NCBI GenBank assembly: GCA_947565485.1
Contig: CANOGG010000038.1
Location: 1-8,601 of the forward strand
Origin: an uncultured Mycoplasma sp.
GTDB lineage: Bacteria; Bacillota_I; Bacilli_A; RF39; UBA660
DNA length: 8,601 bases
Direction: 5' to 3'
Shown here: positions 1 to 5,654 of the stretch, piece after piece
How the letters are laid out: each line of letters begins with the position of its first letter
Numbering within the stretch: position 1 is the first letter of the stretch
Program-made: the position numbers and the translations under genes
The notes under the pieces: model-generated
Told to the model about the DNA's origin: nothing
The model's database searches: none
What the model saw: the letters and a program-made list of their open reading frames with translations, nothing else

Positions 1-712
1 TCTCCCATTTACGAGGGTCTGCATTAGGTTTTATGCCATCATACTTTGTTCTTAGAACATCAACATTAGTGCGAGCTTTTAAGGTAATAAAAGCGGTTAT
101 CGCGGGATGGATGGGTAAAACAGGAGAATTATCTTTAACATAGTTAAGTTTTTGATAAGTATTACGGGGAGTTCTGGCCCATTTTAACCAAGAATCAAGA
201 GTTGTCTCAATATAAACATGGGCAAAACGATTAAATAAAGGTTCGGCTAGAGTTTGGGCAACGACTGAATCACTTAATTCATTACCAGCGGCAGCAATAC
301 GAGCATTCTCAGGCAACTTCCATTTGCCATTTACTTCGCGTTCTAAAACAATATTATAAGCCATACCTTGGATAGCATGAAGAGCATTAGTTATTTCGTC
401 AAAAAAGACAATATGAATTTTATCAGGTTCAGCGGCGCATTTAGCTTCTAGTTTTATGAGCCAACTAGGTTTGATATCAATCATCTCGCCAGTTAAACTG
501 TTATAGGCGCTTTTACCATTTAAACTCTCTGGAGTCGCGTTTCGTAAATAAATTACTTCACAGTCGGGGTCAATTTGTTTGATGCGAGCGCTTTTACCCT
601 CACTTGAACGACCATGTAAAAAGACCGCGATGCCACTTTCAATACAACCTCTTATTATTTCTTCTTCAGTTACTTCATTAAATGTAAAATTATAGATGTT
701 TTTATTTGTCAT
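1..712 (-). CDS. MoxR-like AAA+ ATPase, C-terminus cut by window edge
   Basis: The reading frame is open from an ATG at 712 to the window edge (237 residues visible, no stop). A Walker A motif GRSSEGKS is at residues 34-41, a Walker B IVFFDE at 101-106, a sensor-1 Asn at about 144 (AAAGNE), and an arginine-finger-like segment EPLFNRF ends near 163. This order and the sequence feel match the MoxR/AAA_5 branch of AAA+ ATPases, which usually act as chaperone-like remodelers with a von Willebrand factor A partner encoded next door. The partner would lie to the left, outside the window, so this is not shown. The start is well supported: AGGAGGA at 717-723 lies 4 bases upstream, and a good promoter is at 743-771. 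The gene is separated from the thioredoxin gene by a terminator, so it is its own transcription unit. Substrate and pathway are unknown. Confidence 0.85.
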   Translation of the reverse strand, partial: MTNKNIYNFTFNEVTEEEIIRGCIESGIAVFLHGRSSEGKSARIKQIDPDCEVIYLRNATPESLNGKSAYNSLTGEMIDIKPSWLIKLEAKCAAEPDKIHIVFFDEITNALHAIQGMAYNIVLEREVNGKWKLPENARIAAAGNELSDSVVAQTLAEPLFNRFAHVYIETTLDSWLKWARTPRNTYQKLNYVKDNSPVLPIHPAITAFITLKARTNVDVLRTKYDGIKPNADPRKWE

Positions 713-742
713 TGTATCCTCCTACTAATAACAGTAAAATTT

Positions 743-771
743 ATTATAGCTTAAAATGAGATATTTGACAA
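743..771 (-). promoter_or_regulatory. Sigma-A promoter of the AAA+ ATPase gene
   Basis: Read on the minus strand, TTGTCA (766-771) is followed by exactly 17 bases and then a perfect TATAAT (743-748). The -35 matches the consensus in five of six positions. Transcription would start about 25 bases before the ribosome binding site at 717-723. It lies just downstream of the terminator at 798-827, as expected for a new transcription unit. Confidence 0.85.
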
Positions 772-789
772 GTTTTTTCTAGGTTTTTA

Positions 790-827
790 AAAATGAAAAG
801 AAGCTAACTAGATAATGATAGCCTCTT
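790..827 (-). terminator. Rho-independent terminator after the thioredoxin-like gene
   Basis: The arms at 819-827 and 798-806 pair over 9 bp with one G-U wobble, enclosing a 12-base loop. On the minus strand the stem is followed by a T-rich tract (TTTTCATTTTT). The stop codon at 826-828 is partly inside the stem. The opposite strand also shows a T-rich tract after the stem, so the hairpin could work in both directions, although no plus-strand gene is seen to need it. Confidence 0.65.
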
Positions 828-1713
828 ATTTTTTTATTTTATCAAAATAGACGTCAAAAGTTTGGGTATGTTCGCTTTTAATGGCAGATATTATTTTTTC
901 TTCCCGTTCTTCTGTAAAACCAGAGAAGAATTTGGAACCAATAATGGTAAAGGGAACACCGTCAACAGTTGTATTCATATTTTGGGCAAAGACTTTAAGG
1001 AGCTTGGCATTGTCTTCGTTCTCCCAAGTTTCGAAAGTATAAAGGTTATAGTAGGCGCCATATTCTTCTTTAATTCTGTTAAAAAAGGCTTTTTCTTTTT
1101 CACAATGAGGACAGCCATCACCCCAGAAGAAATAGATGTTTACTTTGTTCTTTTCCTGTTTTAGATAGTCTAAATTTATATGACTGATATCAATTTCGCC
1201 GTTATTATTCTCATTAGTAGTTGGGGGAGGTTCGTTTCCCTCTTTTATGGGTTTTAGTTTAACGTATTTTGTAAACCATTCTTTAAAGCCATCTTTGGTC
1301 GTGTAGGCCGCAACATCTTTGTCTTTATCAGCTTCCAGATAATCTACAATTTTACCTTTATGATAAATAATAAATGAGGGATAATACTTGATAGTTTTAA
1401 CAAGAGTAGTATCTTTAATGTTAGAATAAGCAAGTTTATAAATACTGATATTATTTTCTTTTAAGAAGTCATTTAAGATGGTTTCAAATTTAGAGGATGT
1501 TACACACATGGGTTGATAGATGAAGACAGCGAAAGATTTTTTTTCTTTGGTTAACTTATTTAGTTCATCGAACTTGATTTCTTCCATGGCTGGAGACTTG
1601 TAATAAGTGTTTTCTAAATAGAATTTCTTGGGGGTTTTAGTTAGATAAATAATAGTTACTAAACTTGCAAGAGATGCTAAAATGAGAAAACAGGCAAGTA
1701 TTTTTTTAGCCAT
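826..1713 (-). CDS. Membrane-anchored tandem thioredoxin-fold protein (lone-Cys domain plus CPHC domain)
   Basis: This 295-residue protein probably exchanges thiols or disulfides outside the membrane. Residues 5-25 form one hydrophobic segment with no lipobox, so it is likely an uncleaved signal anchor. A first thioredoxin-like domain (about 45-150) has Cys70 in QPMCVTSS, where the second active-site Cys is replaced by Ser, and a likely cis-Pro at 112 (YYPSF). A Pro/Asn-rich linker (about 155-175) leads to a second domain (about 176-290) with the classical motif WGDGCPHC (Cys201, Cys204) and a cis-Pro at 254 (GVPFTI). The CPHC dipeptide is the DsbA-type one. The gene starts inside the last codons of the rhodanese-like gene (8-base overlap), without a clear ribosome binding site of its own, so it is probably translationally coupled. 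Whether it oxidises, reduces or isomerises partners cannot be told. The first domain may bind a partner through a single Cys. Confidence 0.85.
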   Translation of the reverse strand: MAKKILACFLILASLASLVTIIYLTKTPKKFYLENTYYKSPAMEEIKFDELNKLTKEKKSFAVFIYQPMCVTSSKFETILNDFLKENNISIYKLAYSNIKDTTLVKTIKYYPSFIIYHKGKIVDYLEADKDKDVAAYTTKDGFKEWFTKYVKLKPIKEGNEPPPTTNENNNGEIDISHINLDYLKQEKNKVNIYFFWGDGCPHCEKEKAFFNRIKEEYGAYYNLYTFETWENEDNAKLLKVFAQNMNTTVDGVPFTIIGSKFFSGFTEEREEKIISAIKSEHTQTFDVYFDKIKK

Positions 1714-2437
1714 TTTTAATACTAGTTAAATTATCAAAATTGATATCATGATAATTTACTTTCCAAAAATCATATTTTGTTTTAGAGCCATGGTTATTGA
1801 TAGTGCTTACTCTTTTGGTACCATCGTAGTTCCAGTAACCACCAACGTTATAGATTTTTTCTTGGTTCCAGCCTAGAGAGACTAACATTTGTTTCGTGAA
1901 ATTAGCATAACCACCAGCGCCACACATTAAGAAGATATATTTATCTTTAGGAAAAAGATATTCTAATATTTCTAGTGATTCTTTGTAATTGGCGATATAG
2001 TTTCCCTTGTCATCAAGTGAAAATAAAGTCTTACCAGTATAGAGACCTGAAACATTTTCGCTTGCTTTTTGGTCAATGTATTCCTTTGGAAATTCAGTTA
2101 AATAAGCATATGGAATAACTTCGAAGCCTTCAACAAATCCGGTTAGTTCTCTTTCGCCGCCTTTATTTTCCCAAGTGGCAGTATCTAGTAACATGCGAAC
2201 ATCGCGGTAGACAGTGTCACTACGACCAAGATAGTTATCAATTGTTTTTTCATTGATGTTTTTGTCGATATCATAGACACCACGTAGTCCCTCCGATTTT
2301 TCTTGTTTAGGTAAAGGTTTTTCTGCACAGGTTGGTTCTTCTTTAGGTGAGTTAAAGATAAGAAAACTTCCTACCCCCCAAATAGTAATACTAGCAATTA
2401 CGAGCAGTATTAAAATTACATTTTTTTTCATTTTCAT
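1706..2437 (-). CDS. Membrane-anchored rhodanese-like protein
   Basis: This is a 243-residue protein with an N-terminal hydrophobic segment at 6-28 and then an extracytoplasmic part. The rhodanese fold is suggested by YRDVRM at about 77-82, FEVIPYAYL at about 105-113, and an active-site loop MCGAGGYA with Cys172, followed by NVGGYWNYDG. Rhodanese domains carry a persulfide or another thiol adduct on this Cys. The usual six-residue loop is present, so it may be active, but the substrate is unknown. A second Cys (37) lies just outside the membrane; it is not in a lipobox. Compared with a minimal single-domain rhodanese it has a longer insert between residues 113 and 165. AAGGA at 2441-2445 serves the ATG at 2437 with short spacing; an in-frame ATG at 2431 would be better spaced and is the alternative start. 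It has its own promoter (2455-2483) and is co-transcribed with the overlapping thioredoxin-like gene. Confidence 0.8.
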   Translation of the reverse strand: MKMKKNVILILLVIASITIWGVGSFLIFNSPKEEPTCAEKPLPKQEKSEGLRGVYDIDKNINEKTIDNYLGRSDTVYRDVRMLLDTATWENKGGERELTGFVEGFEVIPYAYLTEFPKEYIDQKASENVSGLYTGKTLFSLDDKGNYIANYKESLEILEYLFPKDKYIFLMCGAGGYANFTKQMLVSLGWNQEKIYNVGGYWNYDGTKRVSTINNHGSKTKYDFWKVNYHDINFDNLTSIKNG

Positions 2438-2454
2438 TCTTCCTTTCAGTTAAC

Positions 2455-2483
2455 ATTTTAGAATAAAATTTTTAAAAGGGCAA
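2455..2483 (-). promoter_or_regulatory. Sigma-A-like promoter of the rhodanese/thioredoxin operon
   Basis: On the minus strand TTGCCC (2478-2483) is followed by 17 bases and TAAAAT (2455-2460). The -10 matches in five of six positions and the -35 in four. It lies between the terminator of the XRE gene and the start of the rhodanese-like gene, where a promoter is required. The surrounding sequence is very AT-rich, so chance matches are possible. Confidence 0.6.
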
Positions 2484-2495
2484 TAACTTAGAGGT

Positions 2496-2521
2496 TGAAA
2501 AAACTCAACATTTAGTTGAGT
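2496..2521 (-). terminator. Rho-independent terminator after the XRE gene
   Basis: Perfect 7-bp arms (GTTGAGT and ACTCAAC, at 2515-2521 and 2503-2509) enclose a 5-base loop. On the minus strand they are followed at once by a run of T (2498-2503 read in reverse). It begins six bases after the stop codon of the XRE gene. This is the cleanest terminator in the window. Confidence 0.85.
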
Positions 2522-2526
2522 GATAA

Positions 2527-3228
2527 TTATTTCTGGCAACTTTCAAGTTTGAGAGGGATTTTATAAGTCGTTACTTTAGAATTTTTAGAAGTGGCATTTA
2601 TGCTGAGATAAAGACTTCCATCTTGATAGTCTTTACAGGTTTGGGCATAGTTATCAATAGTGAGAGTTAAGTCTTGTAAAAAGTCTTCTAGTTTAATATT
2701 TTCTTTAGATGATTTAGAAGTGCTAATTTTGCGGTCGATATCATTATGAGTTTCATATAAAGTACATTCGATTGAGGAGTATTCTTCTGTGTCATCGCCA
2801 CCACAGTATTTGATATTATTAATATAGATAGCTGATTTATTTTCGTTATATGAGATATTACCAGATATATTAAAATCAGAACAGGTTGTGGATAGCGTTT
2901 TAAATTTGAAGTCATGGTGGTTAGAGTCGTTTTTAACGATTAAGAAAAGAATGAGGCTTAAAGAGATAATAATTAAAGTTATAGCCATTATTAGAAATTT
3001 ACGTTTGGTTTTAGGAGTTTTATATTCACCATCTAAAAGTTCGTCAATACTGATATTAAAGTCTTTACTTATTTCTTTTATGAGACTCGTGTCAGGCATA
3101 TTAAGGCCCCTTTCCCATTTACTTACGGCTTGATAAGTTACATGGTATTTTTGGGCAAATTCGCTTTGGGTTAAGTGATGTTCTTTTCTGATTTTTTTGA
3201 TAAAATTACCGAATTTTTCTTGGTCCAT
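2527..3228 (-). CDS. Membrane-anchored XRE-family transcriptional regulator with Cys-rich outer domain
   Basis: This 233-residue protein joins a DNA-binding domain to a membrane segment and an outer domain. Residues 5-64 are a typical HTH_3/XRE domain (helix-turn-helix near LTQSEFAQKYHVTYQAVSKWERG; ends with the common ISIDELLDGEY). A single transmembrane helix spans about 77-98, after basic residues. The outer part (about 101-233) carries five cysteines (116, 142, 155, 198, 231) and matches no family I recognise. XRE proteins tethered in this way are known in low-GC Gram-positives; the outer part presumably senses a signal. Start choice is firm: GGAGG at 3232-3236 is five bases before ATG. 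It is flanked by its own promoter and terminator, so it is monocistronic. Because it is next to two extracytoplasmic thiol proteins it may regulate them, possibly through a redox state of its cysteines; that is inference. Confidence 0.85.
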   Translation of the reverse strand: MDQEKFGNFIKKIRKEHHLTQSEFAQKYHVTYQAVSKWERGLNMPDTSLIKEISKDFNISIDELLDGEYKTPKTKRKFLIMAITLIIISLSLILFLIVKNDSNHHDFKFKTLSTTCSDFNISGNISYNENKSAIYINNIKYCGGDDTEEYSSIECTLYETHNDIDRKISTSKSSKENIKLEDFLQDLTLTIDNYAQTCKDYQDGSLYLSINATSKNSKVTTYKIPLKLESCQK

Positions 3229-3260
3229 AGGTTCCTCCCATTAGTCTAGCTTCGGTTGTT

Positions 3261-3269
3261 ATTATACCA
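3261..3269 (-). promoter_or_regulatory. Extended -10 promoter of the XRE gene
   Basis: On the minus strand the sequence TGGTATAAT gives a perfect -10 with an upstream TGN extension. No good -35 is found at 17 bases (TTTAAG), which is usual for extended -10 promoters. The T-run of the ABC operon terminator lies directly upstream and forms part of the spacer, so termination and initiation are packed together. Confidence 0.65.
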
Positions 3270-3297
3270 AAAAAAGAACCTTTCTTAAAGAGTTCTT
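3269..3297 (-). terminator. Rho-independent terminator of the ABC transporter operon
   Basis: Arms at 3292-3297 and 3274-3279 (AAGAAC with GTTCTT) pair perfectly. An inner 4-bp helix (CTTT with AAAG) stacks on top with one unpaired base at 3291 and a 3-base loop. On the minus strand a run of seven T follows. It lies about 45 bases after the stop of the ABC ATPase gene. Confidence 0.8.
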
Positions 3298-3341
3298 GGA
3301 AATATTTTTTCTTTATTAGGCTACTTTTTAACTTTATAACT

Positions 3342-4019
3342 TTAAGAAGTGGTTTCTTTCTTGGTAGTTTTTAGTTCATATACAACATCGACATTATCAC
3401 AGACATTTTTAGAATGAGTGACAATTATGACACATTTGTTTTCATCATGGGCGAGATTTTGGAAGATATGTAATATTTCATCTTCAGTGTCTTTATCAAG
3501 GTTGCCTGTTGGTTCATCAGCAAGTAAAATATCGGGATTGTAAGATAAGCTGCGGGCAATGGCAATTCTTTGTTGTTCGCCACCAGAAAGTTTTAGAATG
3601 CGCCGATTAGCGTAGCTAGAATTTAGGCCGACACTTTGCATAAGTTCTAAGGCGCGATTTTTTTTATGAGGAACTTTTACTTTACTGATATCCATAGATA
3701 AGAGGATATTTTCGAGGGCGGTTAGATGAGGCAGAAGATTATAACTTTGAAAGACGATGCCAATTGAAGTATTACGATAAGTATCTAAGTTTATTTTTTT
3801 TAAATTTTGGTTATTGTAAGTTATTGCGCCATCATATTTGGTTTCAAGGCCACTTATTAGAGATAAAAGAGTTGTTTTACCAGAACCACTTTTACCCTTT
3901 ATGGCATAGATTTTGCCAGTTTCGAAAGTATAATTGATATCTTTTAAAATATATTCGTTTTTAGGGGCATCTTTATAACGATAACTAACATTAGTTAGTT
4001 TTAGAGTTTCTTTTGACAT
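3342..4019 (-). CDS. ABC transporter ATP-binding protein, LolD/MacB (MacB-FtsX partner) type
   Basis: This is a complete 225-residue nucleotide-binding subunit. Walker A GKSGSGKT is at 42-49, the Q-loop Gln at 91 (VFQSYNLLPHLT), the signature LSGGEQQR at 144-151, Walker B ILLADEP at 164-170 followed by TGNLD, and the switch His at 202 (IIVTHS). The LADEPTGNLD and SYNLLPHLTALEN segments are typical of the LolD/MacB/BceA/FtsE class, which powers mechanotransmission by FtsX-like permeases rather than pore-type transport. The ATG at 4019 overlaps the TAA stop of the permease gene by one base (TAATG), and AAGGAG lies 8-10 bases before it, inside the permease gene. The two are therefore translationally coupled and very likely form one complex. 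The C-terminus is slightly short but nothing essential is missing. Confidence 0.93.
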   Translation of the reverse strand: MSKETLKLTNVSYRYKDAPKNEYILKDINYTFETGKIYAIKGKSGSGKTTLLSLISGLETKYDGAITYNNQNLKKINLDTYRNTSIGIVFQSYNLLPHLTALENILLSMDISKVKVPHKKNRALELMQSVGLNSSYANRRILKLSGGEQQRIAIARSLSYNPDILLADEPTGNLDKDTEDEILHIFQNLAHDENKCVIIVTHSKNVCDNVDVVYELKTTKKETTS

Positions 4020-5569
4020 TAGCTTCTCTCCTTTAATATAGTAAGTGGGGAAAATCGTGAGATGGATATTATACTAGCAAGGGAACCAAAAATGGTGAGT
4101 AAAATACCAATTCCTAATAATTCGCCTAAGATTTTGAAGTCGACGACGGCGTTTATAGTATCAATTTGGTTAACTTGAGTGAGATTAAAATTAGGAAAAT
4201 GTTCTTTAGGGCTTGCTTGAGAATTAGATTCTTTGGTGGGACGACCAAAATTTTCATTGATATTAGTTTTTTCTTCCTCGGCACTGGTGATTTCAGTTTG
4301 TAAAAGATTATTGGCAAGAGGAACACTTATTAGGGAACCAAAACCAGCACCAATAAGAAGAGCTATCAAAGAGACAATTAAAGTTTCAGTTAAAAATTGG
4401 AAAATTAGTTTCGTTTTTTTAAGACCAATAGTTCTTAAAACACCGATTTCGTATTTGCGTTCGCGAATATTAATCATATTAATAATGAGTAGGATAACGC
4501 CACCGATTGCGAGAGTGATTAGAAGAAAGTGGAAAGCAAAGTTTTTGACATTTTCAATAGAAGTTGTGGCACTTTTAATTTCACTTAGATTATCAGTAAT
4601 TGTGTAGTACTCGCTTAGACCTTTTGCTTCTACTTCAGCTTTAAAGGAGGTTGTTGATTCTTCATCATTTAAAATAAAGGTGGGAGTGATGGTTGGTTCT
4701 AATTCCTCATTAGTTATAAGAATATTTTTGATAAAATTAGCATTGGTGATTATTTGATTAGCAGAGTTGGAAAACATTTGGGCGAGGTTATTTTCATTTT
4801 CAGAATTTTCTTTGTAGATACCAGTTACGATTATGTCAAAGGTATTAGCTTCATTTTGGGGGGTGGTAAGAGTTATAGTAGAACCCACTTCTAAATTATT
4901 TAGACTAGCTAGTTCTTCTGAGATAACACAATTAGATGAGTTAAAGTCGGCACTTACTTCGCCACTCGTGATGGTATATTTACCAGTGATAAAATCTTCC
5001 ATGTCTTCATAAGAGTTATAGCCAATTAGAGTAAAAGCGCCGGAACTGGCTTTTTCATTAAATATTTTTTCGGTGATGGTCGTGGTGGTTTGTTTGCTTG
5101 TTCCTCCCCCTGGCATATTAGACATACCACCAGGACCTCTTTCTGCCCATGAATTAGTTTCGGTTTTGACTTCGGTTTTTTCTTTTACTAGAGAGTCAGT
5201 TGCTTCTTTAATATCTTTGGCATTTAGGCTTAAACTATAAGTATAAGAATAATCTTTGACATTAGAACTGGTGCCATAAGAAATTATTTCATCTTCGCTA
5301 AGACTCGTTATTTCATTAAAAGCGGCAATCATATCTTCACTAGATTTGTCGCCCTCTTTTAAAAAGTTCATTAAATTATTACGGTTCATGGAGATACTAG
5401 CTTTGATGGGATTGTTGGAAGTATAGGTGGAAACAATAGATTTTGCGCTTTCTTGGATAGCAAGAGTGATAGCACAGGATGAGGCGATAACAATAATAAC
5501 TATGGCAATTAAAACGTTACGACCTTTATTGCGAGTTATTGATAAGAGAGCATTTTTTAGAATGTACAT
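4019..5569 (-). CDS. FtsX-like ABC transporter permease (MacB-type)
   Basis: This 516-residue protein has the MacB/FtsX topology: one N-terminal helix (about 19-40), a large outer domain (about 41-343) and three C-terminal helices (about 344-366, 393-417, 480-503). The conserved RERKYEIGVLRTIG segment after the second helix (369-382) is the hallmark of the FtsX family core. The outer domain contains a short Gly/Pro/Met-rich patch (RGPGGMSNMPGGG, 144-156), and a hydrophilic loop of about 60 residues separates helices 3 and 4. With the ATPase it should act on a substrate in the outer leaflet or outside the membrane, such as a peptide, antimicrobial or lipid; the actual substrate is unknown. AAAGGA at 5580-5585 lies 10 bases before the ATG, a little far. 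The gene follows the sensor kinase gene across a terminator and a likely regulated promoter, as in transporters controlled by a neighbouring two-component system. Confidence 0.9.
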   Translation of the reverse strand: MYILKNALLSITRNKGRNVLIAIVIIVIASSCAITLAIQESAKSIVSTYTSNNPIKASISMNRNNLMNFLKEGDKSSEDMIAAFNEITSLSEDEIISYGTSSNVKDYSYTYSLSLNAKDIKEATDSLVKEKTEVKTETNSWAERGPGGMSNMPGGGTSKQTTTTITEKIFNEKASSGAFTLIGYNSYEDMEDFITGKYTITSGEVSADFNSSNCVISEELASLNNLEVGSTITLTTPQNEANTFDIIVTGIYKENSENENNLAQMFSNSANQIITNANFIKNILITNEELEPTITPTFILNDEESTTSFKAEVEAKGLSEYYTITDNLSEIKSATTSIENVKNFAFHFLLITLAIGGVILLIINMINIRERKYEIGVLRTIGLKKTKLIFQFLTETLIVSLIALLIGAGFGSLISVPLANNLLQTEITSAEEEKTNINENFGRPTKESNSQASPKEHFPNFNLTQVNQIDTINAVVDFKILGELLGIGILLTIFGSLASIISISRFSPLTILKERS

Positions 5570-5599
5570 AAAAAATCAGTCCTTTCTTAAAACAAATTA

Positions 5600-5633
5600 A
5601 TTATATGGGAGAAATATTAAAAGAACATTAAAA
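5600..5633 (-). promoter_or_regulatory. Candidate response-regulator-activated promoter (PhoB-box-like) for the ABC operon
   Basis: On the minus strand two copies of TTTTAAT (5627-5633 and 5616-5622) lie on an 11-base period with a 4-base spacer. After the second copy come exactly 10 bases and then a perfect TATAAT (5600-5605). No normal -35 is present; the second repeat covers that position. This spacing is the known layout for activation by OmpR/PhoB-type regulators, which bind head-to-tail repeats and replace the -35. An OmpR-type regulator gene is in the preceding operon. The bases are all A/T in the repeats, so chance cannot be excluded. Confidence 0.5.
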
Positions 5634-5654
5634 AATAGGCTTTAATGTTCTTTT
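5619..5654 (-). terminator. Hairpin terminator or attenuator after the sensor kinase gene
   Basis: The arms at 5641-5654 and 5619-5632 pair perfectly over 14 bp around an 8-base loop. The kinase stop codon is inside the stem. On the minus strand the tail is only moderately T-rich (the T's are mostly used in the stem), so some read-through into the ABC genes is likely. On the plus strand six T's end the stem. Its 3' arm overlaps the direct repeats at 5616-5633. Confidence 0.65.

Noticed and set aside
862..1164. Plus-strand open frame of about 100 codons opposite the thioredoxin-like gene
   Set aside because: It is Phe-rich low-complexity sequence without a ribosome binding site and lies antisense to a clear gene; the frame is a by-product of AT-rich coding sequence.
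2688..2915. Second minus-strand frame inside the XRE gene
   Set aside because: It is fully nested in another frame of a well-supported gene, with no ribosome binding site or recognisable motif.
4233..4607. Plus-strand open frame of 124 codons opposite the permease gene
   Set aside because: It mirrors the codons of the FtsX-core helices, has no family resemblance and no promoter. The minus-strand gene is certain.
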